Below are positions 1 through 6,855 of a stretch of 7,685 bases of DNA, piece by piece. The notes under the pieces were generated by a model, which searched no databases, was not told the DNA's origin, and worked only from the letters and a program-made list of their open reading frames with translations. The DNA lies in contig CALQBT020000110.1 in the NCBI GenBank assembly GCA_943328885.2, positions 1 to 7,685 of the forward strand, read 5' to 3'. Every line of letters begins with the position of its first letter. Position 1 is the first letter of the stretch. Source of the stretch: Bordetella parapertussis. Lineage in GTDB: Bacteria; Pseudomonadota; Gammaproteobacteria; Burkholderiales; Burkholderiaceae_C. The position numbers and the translations under genes were made by a program.

Positions 1-711
1 CAGATCGCCAGCTTGGCTACTGACCACCTGAACTCGCTGAGCTCGGACCAGTTCGCAGCGCTGGGCACCGCCCAGGTCGCCGCGCTGTCGACGACCCAGG
101 TCGCCAGTCTCGCGTCTGACGACCTCGCTGCACTGGGCACCGCGCAGATCCGCGCAATCTCGACCGCCGGCATCGCCGCGATGGACTCCGACGATTTTGT
201 CGCGATGAGCTCGGCCCAGCTCGGCGCGCTGGGCACCGCCCAAGTACGCGCGATCGACACCGCCGACCTGGTCGCGCTCGGCACCGACGACCTCGCAGCC
301 TTTGGTTCGGCGCAAATCCAGGCACTGAGCACTGCCCAGCTCGACAGCCTGAGCTCGACCCATATCGCGTCGCTGAGCACCGCCGACATCGCCGCGCTGA
401 CGACATCGCAGCTGGCCGGTTTTACCACCAGCGACGACATCGTCGCGCTGACGACCGAGCAGGTGCATGCCTTCACCAGCCAGCAGATCGCGGCGCTCAG
501 TACGCACCAGATCAGCTGGCTCGAGACCGCCGACATCGCCGCCTTGACGACAGCACAGGCCCACGCACTGACCACAGCACAGCTGATCGGATTGACGACC
601 GACCAGATCGTCGCGCTCGAGACCGCCGACATCGCCGCAATGTCGATGAGCCAGGCCGTCGCCTTCGCCACCGACGATATGGCGGCGATGAGCAACGAGC
701 AGCTCGACGCG
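1..711 (+). repeat. Tandem octapeptide (24-bp) repeat array, at least 29 units
   Basis: The coding sequence divides into 29 complete units from base 13 to 711, plus half a unit at 1-12. The pattern is hydrophobic (L/I/M/F) - x - T/S - x - Q/D - I/V/L - x - A, for example LSTAQLDS or LETADIAA. Unit 18 (FTTSDDIVA) has one extra residue; the others are eight. The T/S followed three residues later by Q/D looks like a helix N-cap box, so each unit may be a short helix stacked into a solenoid (inference). Some DNA identity survives: a 24-base stretch at 519-542 recurs exactly at 615-638, which is four units apart, pointing to expansion by duplication. Confidence 0.9.
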
Positions 712-1425
712 CTGCTCAGCGTCTCGCCCATCGTGCTCGACCTCGGCGGCCGCGGCGTCTCGACGCTGGCGGCAACCGATGGCGTGCAGTTCGACCTGGC
801 CGCCACCGGCAAAGCCAGCCAAGTGGGTTGGATCGGGCAGGGCAATGGCCTGCTGGTGATGGACCGCAACGGCGACGGCGTGATCAACGATGGCAGCGAG
901 CTGTTCGGCGCTGCGACCACCTTGGCCAACGGCAGCCGTGCGGGCAACGGCTACAACGCGCTGGCCGAACTCGACAACCACCACGACAGCAAGATCAACG
1001 CGCTGGACGCCCAGTTCGCCAACCTGAAGGTCTGGGTCGATCGCAACCATGACGGCAAGACCGACCTGGGCGAGCTCAAAGGGCTGGTCGACCTCGGCAT
1101 CACCGAACTGGACCTGAACTATGCCAGCTCCAACCGGCTGGACCATGGCAACGCGGTGGCCATGGTGTCGTCGTACAAGACGGCCGACGGCCAAACCCAC
1201 GAGATGGCCGACGTCTGGTTTGCCAAGTCGGCTGCAGGCAACCCGACAGTGCCCCGGCTGGATGAACTGCTGGCGGGCGCACCGGCCGATCTGGCGCCCG
1301 TCAGCCCGGTACCAGCCGCCACCCAGACCGCAGCAGCGCCGCAGCTCGAACCAGTGGCATCACCGCCTCCGCACCGCGTCGGGCTGGACGAGGAACTGCT
1401 GCGGCAGCTGGCGCCCTTGGTCTGA
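1..1425 (+). CDS. Large octapeptide-repeat exoprotein with calcium-binding C-terminal module (5' partial)
   Basis: The frame is open from base 1 and the repeat pattern is already running there, so the start lies upstream; the TTG at 13 is only a repeat leucine codon. Two parts are visible. Bases 1-711 encode tandem 8-residue repeats. About 727-1240 encodes a module recalled from the C-termini of large RTX-like exported proteins: it opens PIVLDL and has EF-hand-like Asp-rich loops at 862-900 (DRNGDGVINDGSE, followed by LFG), 973-1008 (weaker) and 1039-1074 (DRNHDGKTDLGE). The first loop, usually DLDGDG in this module, reads DLGGRG here and has probably lost its ligands. A Pro/Ala-rich tail (about 1250-1380) ends in LLRQLAPLV. 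No glycine-rich RTX nonapeptides are visible. A surface or secreted role, perhaps by type I secretion, is inferred from family resemblance. No partner transporter is in the window. Confidence 0.85.
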   Translation, partial: QIASLATDHLNSLSSDQFAALGTAQVAALSTTQVASLASDDLAALGTAQIRAISTAGIAAMDSDDFVAMSSAQLGALGTAQVRAIDTADLVALGTDDLAAFGSAQIQALSTAQLDSLSSTHIASLSTADIAALTTSQLAGFTTSDDIVALTTEQVHAFTSQQIAALSTHQISWLETADIAALTTAQAHALTTAQLIGLTTDQIVALETADIAAMSMSQAVAFATDDMAAMSNEQLDALLSVSPIVLDLGGRGVSTLAATDGVQFDLAATGKASQVGWIGQGNGLLVMDRNGDGVINDGSELFGAATTLANGSRAGNGYNALAELDNHHDSKINALDAQFANLKVWVDRNHDGKTDLGELKGLVDLGITELDLNYASSNRLDHGNAVAMVSSYKTADGQTHEMADVWFAKSAAGNPTVPRLDELLAGAPADLAPVSPVPAATQTAAAPQLEPVASPPPHRVGLDEELLRQLAPLV

Positions 1426-1514
1426 CCCGATCCACCCGCGGCCCGCGCAGTCCGGGCGCGATGGCCCCGGCTGGTCCCCGCACGAGGTCGAAGCGGTGCA
1501 AGTCAAGACCGCAC

Positions 1515-1549
1515 GCCTGACCGGTGTGACACCAGCACACTGGTCAGGC
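1515..1549. terminator. Strong stem-loop after the exoprotein gene, possible terminator
   Basis: The arms 1515-1528 (GCCTGACCGGTGTG) and 1536-1549 (CACACTGGTCAGGC) pair over 14 positions, with 13 Watson-Crick pairs and one G-U, around a 7-base loop. It lies 89 bases after the exoprotein stop and 83 bases before the next start. No T-tract follows on either strand, so it is not a classic intrinsic terminator; it could be a Rho-assisted terminator, a transcript-stabilising hairpin or a protein-binding inverted repeat. The rest of the 1426-1632 gap shows no convincing promoter; TATGCT at 1588-1593 has no matching -35 at normal spacing. Confidence 0.5.
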
Positions 1550-1632
1550 CTTGCGCCCCTGCATCGAGGCACAGCGGGCGGGTTCGTTATGCTCAAAGAT
1601 GTCCGGGCACCACGCCCTCCATCCCTTCGACC

Positions 1633-2415
1633 ATGACAGGCCCGCCGATGAACACGCCCGCCCTCCACCTCGTCAAATCCGTCCGCGACCAAGTCAGCGC
1701 CGAAGAATGGCAGATCCGGGTCGATCTCGCCGCCTGCTACCGCTTGATGGCCCACTACGGCATGACCGAGATGATCGCCAACCACATCTCCATGCGTCTG
1801 CCTGGGTCGCACGACGAATTCCTGCTCAATCCCTACGGCATGCTCTACGAAGAGATGACCGCCTCGAGCATGATCAGAATCGATGTCGAAGGCAAAGTGC
1901 TGTTCAACGCCACCGACTATGGCATCAACCAGGCCGGTTACGTGATCCACAGCGCGATCCACAAAGCCCGCCACGACGTCGGCTGCGTCATCCACACGCA
2001 CACGCTGCCCGGCATGACAGTCTCGGCGATGAAGACCGGCCTGCTGCCTTTGGCGCAGTCGGCGATGCGGTTTTTCGACGTCGCGTACCACGATTTCGAA
2101 GGGGTGGCGATCCGGCTCGATGAGCAAGAGCGCCTGGTGGCTTCGCTGGGCATGCGAGAGGCGATGGTGTTGCGCAACCACGGCCTGCTCACGGTCGGGC
2201 CGACGATTGCCGAATGCTTCAACAACATGTGGCGACTGGAGCGCGCCTGCCAGCTCCAAGTGATGGCCTTGTCGTGCAATACCGAACTGCAGATGCCCTC
2301 GCCCGAGTCGATCAAGTTCACCCACGAAGCTATCCGCGGGCTGCACCTGGGTCGGCGTGAATGGCCGGCGCTGCTGCGCAAGCTTGACCAGATTGACCCG
2401 TCTTTCCGCGACTGA
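1633..2415 (+). CDS. Class II aldolase/adducin family protein
   Basis: This is a 260-residue protein, a usual length for the family. It carries the metal-binding signature: His121 and His123 in the IHTHTLPG segment and His183 in LRNHGLL, matching the three zinc ligands of fuculose-phosphate aldolase. By recalled alignment, the aldolase catalytic Glu (Glu73 of FucA) falls at Gly102 in NQAGYVIHSAIH. That sequence is characteristic of the adducin-like branch, so classical aldol cleavage of a sugar phosphate is not assured and no substrate is assigned. Two starts are possible, ATG 1633 and ATG 1648; neither has a strong ribosome-binding site, though AGG precedes the second. No signal peptide is seen, so it is probably cytosolic. 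The monooxygenase gene follows on the same strand after 120 bases, with no terminator evident between, so co-transcription is plausible. Confidence 0.88.
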   Translation: MTGPPMNTPALHLVKSVRDQVSAEEWQIRVDLAACYRLMAHYGMTEMIANHISMRLPGSHDEFLLNPYGMLYEEMTASSMIRIDVEGKVLFNATDYGINQAGYVIHSAIHKARHDVGCVIHTHTLPGMTVSAMKTGLLPLAQSAMRFFDVAYHDFEGVAIRLDEQERLVASLGMREAMVLRNHGLLTVGPTIAECFNNMWRLERACQLQVMALSCNTELQMPSPESIKFTHEAIRGLHLGRREWPALLRKLDQIDPSFRD

Positions 2416-2535
2416 CAAGCCAGCCGCAGGCCGCTCTCATGGGATGTCCCCATACGGATCCCCCGACAGACCTGTACGCAAGCCATCCCACCGCCGCCGG
2501 CGCGCCGCGTCCGCGCTGACACCGAGTACCTTGCC

Positions 2536-4317
2536 ATGCCTCCTGAATCAGACGAAAAACTGGCTGCGCCCGTGCGGCTTTGGCTCGCGCAATTCGAGGC
2601 GGCGCTGACCGGTTCCGACGACGTGGCTTGGGCCGCCTTGTTCACGCAAGACGCCCATTGGCGCGACCTGCTCGCGTTGACCTGGGACGTCAAGACAGCC
2701 AGTGGTGCCAGCAAGGTCGTCGACCTGCTGCGGCGGCACGGCCGCGGCGCCACCGGTTTCGTGATCGATCCACAGCGAATCAGGCCGCGCCAGGTGACCC
2801 GCGCCGGGTCACAGGCCATTGAAGCATTCTTCAAGTTCGAGACTGCAAGCGTTCGCGGACAAGGCGTGCTGCGACTGAAGCTGGACCCAGGCAGCCCAAG
2901 TTACAAGGCGTGGACGCTGTTGACCGCCCTCGATGAGATCAAGGGCAGCGAAGAAAGCGTCGGCAGCCGACGGCCGCACGGTGCGGCCGACTCCAGGGAT
3001 TTCAGCGGCCCGAACTGGCTAGACCGACGTCAGGCGGCCATCGCCTACGCAGACAAAGACCCCGAGGTGCTGATCGTGGGCGGCGGGCATGCCGGGCTGT
3101 CGCTCGCCGCCCGTCTGCGGCAGTTGAAGGTCGACACGCTGATCGTCGACCGCGAACAGCGCATCGGCGACAACTGGCGCAAGCGTTATCACGCGCTGAC
3201 GCTGCACAACCAGGTCCATGTCAACCACCTGCCCTACCTGCCGTTTCCCGCCAACTGGCCGACCTACATCCCCAAGGACAAGCTGGCAGGCTGGTTCGAG
3301 GCCTATGTCGAGATCATGGAGCTTGATTTCTGGACCCGCACCGAGTTCTCAGGTGGCAGCTACGATGCCCTGACCGAGCGCTGGACCGTGACGCTGCGCC
3401 TGGCAGACGGCAGCAGCCGAACCATGCATCCCAAGCATGTCGTGATGGCCACCGGCATGAGCGATGCCCCCAAGCTGCCAGACATCCCGGGCCTGGAGGA
3501 CTTCCGAGGCCAGGTGATTCACTCGCACCAATACGGCGACGCAGCGCCCTGGAAGCAGCGCGACGTCGTGGTCATCGGCACCGGGACCAGCGGCCACGAC
3601 ATCGCGCAAGACCTGCATTCAAATGGCGCGCGGGTCACGCTGGTGCAGCGCAGTCCGACCCTCGTGCTCAACATCGAACCGAGCGCGCAGCTGCCGTATG
3701 TGCTGTACAACGAGGGACATCCCCTCGAGGACTGCGACCTGATCACCGCATCGATGCCGCTGGCGCTGATGAAGACAGCGCACCGCGCGATGGCCGAGCA
3801 GGCGACAGCGCTCGACCAGCAGCTGATCACCGACCTGACCCGCGTCGGCTTCAAGATTGACGAAGACGACGAGACCGGTTGGCAATTCAAATACCTGCAG
3901 CACGGCGGCGGCTATTACTTCAACGTCGGCTGCTCGAACCTGATCGCACAGCGAAAAATCCGGCTCGAACACTACGCGGAGATCGCAGGGTTTGTCGCCA
4001 ATGGCGCAAAGCTGCGCAACGGCGACCCGATAGCGGCCGAGCTGATCGTGCTCGCGACGGGCTACCAAGGCCTGGAGTTCATGGTGCGCAGTTTGTTCGG
4101 CGATGCGGTGGCCGACCGGGTCGGCCCGATCTGGGGCTTCGACGACGAAGCGCAGGAACTGCGCAACATGTGGACACGCACCGGCCAGCCCGGGCTGTGG
4201 TTCATCGCCGGCAGCTTCGCACAGTGCCGGATCTACTCCAAGGTCCTAGCGCTGCAGATCAAGGCGGTGCAGCAAGGCTTGCTAGCGCCGTTGCCTGAGC
4301 ACTCGCGCCCGGAGTGA
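2536..4317 (+). CDS. Flavin-containing monooxygenase with N-terminal SnoaL/NTF2-like domain
   Basis: A 593-residue two-part protein. Residues about 1-135 resemble a SnoaL/NTF2-like cone (core FTQDAHWRDLLALTW, 36-50). After a polar linker, residues about 175-585 form the FAD/NAD(P)H oxidoreductase. Visible motifs are the FAD dinucleotide fold VGGGHAG (181-187), the FMO signature FxGxxxHxxxY (FRGQVIHSHQY, 323-333), the NADPH fold GTGTSG (348-353) and LATGY (506-510). All are intact, so an active NADPH- and O2-dependent monooxygenase acting on a nucleophilic N or S atom, or by Baeyer-Villiger chemistry, is likely. The substrate is unknown. The N-terminal fusion is recalled from bacterial and fungal relatives of about 600 residues. 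No signal peptide is seen. ATG 2536 is chosen because the N-terminal domain starts directly after it; the ribosome-binding site is weak. The preceding gene is an aldolase-family protein. The stop lies 10 bases from that of the opposing fucosyltransferase gene. Confidence 0.9.
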   Translation: MPPESDEKLAAPVRLWLAQFEAALTGSDDVAWAALFTQDAHWRDLLALTWDVKTASGASKVVDLLRRHGRGATGFVIDPQRIRPRQVTRAGSQAIEAFFKFETASVRGQGVLRLKLDPGSPSYKAWTLLTALDEIKGSEESVGSRRPHGAADSRDFSGPNWLDRRQAAIAYADKDPEVLIVGGGHAGLSLAARLRQLKVDTLIVDREQRIGDNWRKRYHALTLHNQVHVNHLPYLPFPANWPTYIPKDKLAGWFEAYVEIMELDFWTRTEFSGGSYDALTERWTVTLRLADGSSRTMHPKHVVMATGMSDAPKLPDIPGLEDFRGQVIHSHQYGDAAPWKQRDVVVIGTGTSGHDIAQDLHSNGARVTLVQRSPTLVLNIEPSAQLPYVLYNEGHPLEDCDLITASMPLALMKTAHRAMAEQATALDQQLITDLTRVGFKIDEDDETGWQFKYLQHGGGYYFNVGCSNLIAQRKIRLEHYAEIAGFVANGAKLRNGDPIAAELIVLATGYQGLEFMVRSLFGDAVADRVGPIWGFDDEAQELRNMWTRTGQPGLWFIAGSFAQCRIYSKVLALQIKAVQQGLLAPLPEHSRPE

Positions 4318-4320
4318 GGC
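4293..4320. other. Imperfect hairpin at the convergent gene ends
   Basis: GCCT (4293-4296) pairs with AGGC (4317-4320) and CACTC (4300-4304) with GAGTG (4312-4316), around a 7-base loop and with a 3-base bulge. It overlaps the monooxygenase stop codon and nearly reaches the stop of the opposing gene. No T-run follows on either side. It could help end transcription from both directions, but a 9-bp bulged stem in GC-rich DNA may be chance. Confidence 0.25.
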
Positions 4321-4327
4321 ACAGTTC

Positions 4328-5173
4328 TCAGACGTTGCCGGCCTCGATGGCGGTGAACTCGTCCGGGTACCAGCCATGGTTCAAATGCGGGATCGCGCGG
4401 TCGGACTTCAAGGTCTTGGCCGGGCAGAACACTCGCTTGCCAGCATGACGGTTCAGGAATGCACCCCAGAAGCTGAATGACGAATTGGCGATGATGTTGT
4501 GGTGGCACAGTGACATCGCACACATATCGACCACCGGTGACGGCGCGTCGGAGAAGTGCAGGTTCGACAGGTCGGAAAAGGCCTCGCGGCACCAGGCCAA
4601 GTCGTCGCTGAAAACCAAAAAATTGACCTGCGCAGGATCGAACTCGGCAAACGCGGCGTCGTAGTAGTCTCGGTTCAGGTTGATGAAGATGGCGTTGAGG
4701 TAGTCGTCGCGCCGCACGTGGACGGCCACCACCTGGCGCCCGCCCTGGGCGGCCCGCGCGACCATCGCAGCGGCCAGATCGCGGGTCGCGTTGTCAAAGC
4801 GGTAGAGCTGCGCCACCTCTGCGCGGCGCGGGTACCAATAGCGGTACGAGCTGAACAAGCCAGTGAAGTTGTAGTTGCGCGCAGCGTCGAGCTTGAACAC
4901 CGCGCTGTCGACCAGCAAGTCTCGCGGCACAGGGTAGACCCAGTGTGCACGCTCGGCATCGCTGAGAGATTCGATCGAGACCAGATCGAAGGGCAGCTCG
5001 GAAAAATGACGATGCAGCCGCAGGCCTTTGCCGAGGTCGGCATGCTCGTGGAAGAACACGATGCGGTGACCGGTGCGGCGCGAGATCGCGTAAAGCGCGG
5101 CGAAATGCCACATCTGCGAGCCCAGGTTCTCGGTCAGGCTCAGACCGGTCATCGCGATGTAGTTTTGAGACAT
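4328..5173 (-). CDS. Alpha-1,2-fucosyltransferase-like glycosyltransferase, family GT11
   Basis: A 281-residue protein, close to the usual GT11 length. Family blocks in order: the N-terminal loop ENLGSQMWHFAALYA (15-29; relatives usually have LGNQMF), NFTGLFSSYRYW (102-113), the fucosyltransferase motif HxRRxD as HVRRDDY (152-158), FSDDLAWC (188-195) and the C-terminal block IIANSSFSFWGAFLN (227-241). The HxRRxD residues are intact; only the variable position, commonly Gly in GT11, is Asp. Known members move fucose from GDP-fucose to a galactose residue with alpha-1,2 linkage. Here it probably decorates a surface polysaccharide, acting in the cytoplasm or at the inner membrane; no membrane helix is seen. 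It is the last gene of the minus-strand cluster, 33 bases after the acyltransferase gene. No Shine-Dalgarno sequence precedes the ATG. Exact donor and acceptor are not determinable. Confidence 0.87.
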   Translation of the reverse strand: MSQNYIAMTGLSLTENLGSQMWHFAALYAISRRTGHRIVFFHEHADLGKGLRLHRHFSELPFDLVSIESLSDAERAHWVYPVPRDLLVDSAVFKLDAARNYNFTGLFSSYRYWYPRRAEVAQLYRFDNATRDLAAAMVARAAQGGRQVVAVHVRRDDYLNAIFINLNRDYYDAAFAEFDPAQVNFLVFSDDLAWCREAFSDLSNLHFSDAPSPVVDMCAMSLCHHNIIANSSFSFWGAFLNRHAGKRVFCPAKTLKSDRAIPHLNHGWYPDEFTAIEAGNV

Positions 5174-5210
5174 GGTGGTGGTCGCGTATTTTATTAGTTA
5201 CCAATGTCAA
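5174..5210 (-). promoter_or_regulatory. AT-rich gap before the fucosyltransferase gene, weak promoter candidate
   Basis: In an otherwise GC-rich operon this 33-base gap (5174-5206) is AT-rich in the middle. Reading the minus strand, a perfect TTGACA (5205-5210) overlaps the stop codon of the acyltransferase gene and is followed by TAATAAAATA (5187-5196). The spacing from TTGACA to TAAAAT is 11 bases instead of about 17, so it is not a standard sigma-70 promoter. The ATG is preceded by repeated ACC triplets and not by a ribosome-binding site. Confidence 0.2.
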
Positions 5211-5881
5211 GCAAGATCGAGCGAAACCTCCTGCCTCGCCTGCGCAACCCGCCCGACCACGCGCGCCGGGTTACCCGCCACGATGGACAGCGGCGCCACC
5301 TCGAACTCTGGCGGGAACACGCTGCCGGCGGCAACCACCGCGCCATTGCCGATGCGGCAACCCTTGAGCAGCGTGACACGCGAGCCGATAAAGACATCGT
5401 CGCCGACCACCACCTGGCGGGTCTGCGGGTCGGGCAGGTGGCGGCGGCCGAGCGCCAGGTCGTGGGCGTTGGTGTCTAGCACCTGGAACTCGGTGCCGAT
5501 CAGACAGCGCGCGCCAATGCGTATGCCCGCGCCCTCGGCGATCAGACTGGCGTTGTTGTTGAGGGTGGTGTTGTCGCCGATCTCGATCAGCGCGTCGGGG
5601 TTGCGTGCCTCGACGTAGCTGCAGTGATAGCTGCCGGGCGAGTTGACCCAGCCGAAGACCGTGGTCGATGCGAGCCTGATCCGCCCCCGACCCTTGAAGA
5701 CCGTGGGCGAGAGCAGGTTCAGCAGCCTGGGCTGGCCAGGGTCGCCGCCGACGACCTCGACGATGGGCTTGTTCGAGACGTGGAAGAAGTAATGCACCAG
5801 CAGTCCACGCACCAGCGCCTCGAGTTCGAAGGCAGGCGTCGCGCTGATCAGCGCGCTGTAACGGGCAAGACGAAGTTTCAT
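5207..5881 (-). CDS. Left-handed beta-helix (hexapeptide repeat) acyltransferase
   Basis: A 224-residue protein. Residues from about 95 to 205 show imperfect hexapeptide repeats of the parallel beta-helix fold (for example IEIGDN, IRIGAR, VFIGSR, CRIGNG). His140 in VLDTNAHDL sits where the catalytic His of the maltose/galactoside O-acetyltransferase (WbbJ-like) group lies, ahead of a loop and further coils. The end, APLSIVAGNPARVVGR (196-211), is the usual closing segment, where AGNPA marks acetyl-CoA-dependent members. The first 95 residues are less regular and look like a family-specific N-terminal extension. It probably acetylates a sugar hydroxyl or amino group on a polysaccharide precursor in the cytosol. 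N-acetylation of an amino sugar made by the upstream DegT-family protein is one option, unproven. It starts 10 bases after the glycosyltransferase stop with a good ribosome-binding site. Confidence 0.87.
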   Translation of the reverse strand: MKLRLARYSALISATPAFELEALVRGLLVHYFFHVSNKPIVEVVGGDPGQPRLLNLLSPTVFKGRGRIRLASTTVFGWVNSPGSYHCSYVEARNPDALIEIGDNTTLNNNASLIAEGAGIRIGARCLIGTEFQVLDTNAHDLALGRRHLPDPQTRQVVVGDDVFIGSRVTLLKGCRIGNGAVVAAGSVFPPEFEVAPLSIVAGNPARVVGRVAQARQEVSLDLA

Positions 5882-5889
5882 GGTGATGG

Positions 5890-5893
5890 CCTC
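5890..5893 (-). promoter_or_regulatory. Ribosome-binding site of the acyltransferase gene
   Basis: On the minus strand GAGG lies 8 bases before the ATG that ends at 5881, and overlaps the TGA stop of the glycosyltransferase gene. This supports the chosen start and suggests translational coupling of the two genes. Confidence 0.6.
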
Positions 5894-6848
5894 AGAATCC
5901 GTGCCGGCGCAAGTAGGCGTGCCAGATCTCGACGAAGGAGGCCTGGGCCAGTTCGTCGCCCGCGGCCATCGCCGGCAGCATCGCGATGAAGGGCCGCATG
6001 TCGTGCTGGCTGCCGTAGCGCTGCGGCATCACGCTGGCCAAGATCGAGAAGGTGTTGCGCGCCTGCGCAGCACTGTATTGGCCGATGCGCTGCGCGCCCA
6101 GCGCCAACGCCGCATAGCCCAGGTGAGCGCCTTTCATGTACGGACCGAAGAACTTCGACGAGTTGCCCAGCGTGCCAGTGCGGAAGTAGCCCAGGTGGTC
6201 TTGCAAGTAGCCGATCGGCGCGCGCAGGCTTGCGGCCATGAAAGCGCCCAAGTCCCACAGACCGGCATAGGAGACGCCGCCGAAGTCGGGCTTGAGCAGC
6301 AGCGGCGCGCTGTCGGCGCGGAACACCGCGTTGGAGAACTCGCCGAACCAGTTCTTGCACTCGGTCGCGGTGGTCGCGCAGACCAGCGCGCCGTCGAGCG
6401 CCACAAGACGGTGCGCGCAGTGCGACACCAGCGGCGGCAAGGGTTGGCCCTTGATCGGCTGGCCCAGCTCATTGGCGGTCCAGCGCCGGCTGATCGAGCA
6501 GGAGAAGGTCGATGACGCATGGGCCACCAGATGGCGTTGGTAGAAATCGGGATAGCAGACGTCATCGTCGAGCATCAGGTGCAGCAACTCAGAGCGGCCA
6601 TCCCACAAGCGCACCAGGTGCATCATGTTGGCGTAGCCACCACGCTGCGGGCCTTCGTGGCACTCGATGTTCAGGCCGGCACGCAGCGGCGCCATCGCGT
6701 CCGAATACAGCGCTGCGCGGAACTCGCCACCGGGGCTGTCATCGGCGATGATGATCTGGCGTGACGGGCAGGTCTGCAGCCGCAGCGAGTTCAGCAACTC
6801 GGCCAGGTATTGCGGCTTGTAGGCCGGGATCAGCGTGACGATGTCCAT
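5892..6848 (-). CDS. Glycosyltransferase family 2 protein
   Basis: A 318-residue GT-A fold glycosyltransferase. The N-terminus has the family 2 opening VTLIPAYKPQYLAELLNSL (4-22) and IIIADDSPGG (32-41), with the nucleotide-binding Asp residues. The metal/nucleotide-sugar DxD motif appears as LMLDDDV (91-97). The second half contains FSNAVFRAD (171-179) and GLWDLGAF (196-203), in the usual acceptor-side region; Asp199 is a plausible catalytic base (inference). No transmembrane segments are visible, so it is probably a soluble or peripheral enzyme acting at the inner membrane. It likely adds one sugar to a lipid-linked polysaccharide repeat unit; donor sugar unknown. It lies between the DegT-family gene (17-base gap containing tandem repeats) and the acyltransferase gene (10-base gap). 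Only a weak GAG precedes the ATG. Confidence 0.87.
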   Translation of the reverse strand: MDIVTLIPAYKPQYLAELLNSLRLQTCPSRQIIIADDSPGGEFRAALYSDAMAPLRAGLNIECHEGPQRGGYANMMHLVRLWDGRSELLHLMLDDDVCYPDFYQRHLVAHASSTFSCSISRRWTANELGQPIKGQPLPPLVSHCAHRLVALDGALVCATTATECKNWFGEFSNAVFRADSAPLLLKPDFGGVSYAGLWDLGAFMAASLRAPIGYLQDHLGYFRTGTLGNSSKFFGPYMKGAHLGYAALALGAQRIGQYSAAQARNTFSILASVMPQRYGSQHDMRPFIAMLPAMAAGDELAQASFVEIWHAYLRRHGF

Positions 6849-6855
6849 GGCAGTC

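Noticed and set aside
1..711. 24-bp periodicity considered as a CRISPR-like or other non-coding repeat
   Set aside because: The period matches exactly eight codons in one open frame, with protein-level conservation and synonymous DNA variation and no spacers. It is a coding repeat.
1551..1593. Possible promoter TTGCGC ... TATGCT before the aldolase gene
   Set aside because: The boxes are about 31 bases apart and poorly matched; no -35 lies at 16-18 bases from TATGCT.
1360..2418. 352-residue open frame on the minus strand across the aldolase gene
   Set aside because: It is rich in Arg, His and Val and shows no recognisable motif; the plus-strand frame there has clear zinc-ligand motifs. It is an open antisense frame of GC-rich DNA.
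2416..2535. 120-base gap between aldolase and monooxygenase genes, with short inverted matches near GGGAT/ATCCC
   Set aside because: The pairings are only five or six bases with loops or bulges, as expected by chance in GC-rich DNA; no promoter, terminator or small gene is supported.
1938..2834. 298-residue minus-strand open frame across the aldolase end, the gap and the monooxygenase start
   Set aside because: Ser/Arg-rich with no domain; it crosses two well-supported genes.
4556..5197. 213-residue plus-strand frame opposite the fucosyltransferase gene
   Set aside because: No motif and low-quality composition; the minus strand carries the GT11 motifs in order.
5880..6515. 211-residue plus-strand frame opposite the family 2 glycosyltransferase
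   Set aside because: Composition is typical of an antisense shadow, and the minus strand has the GT2 motifs.
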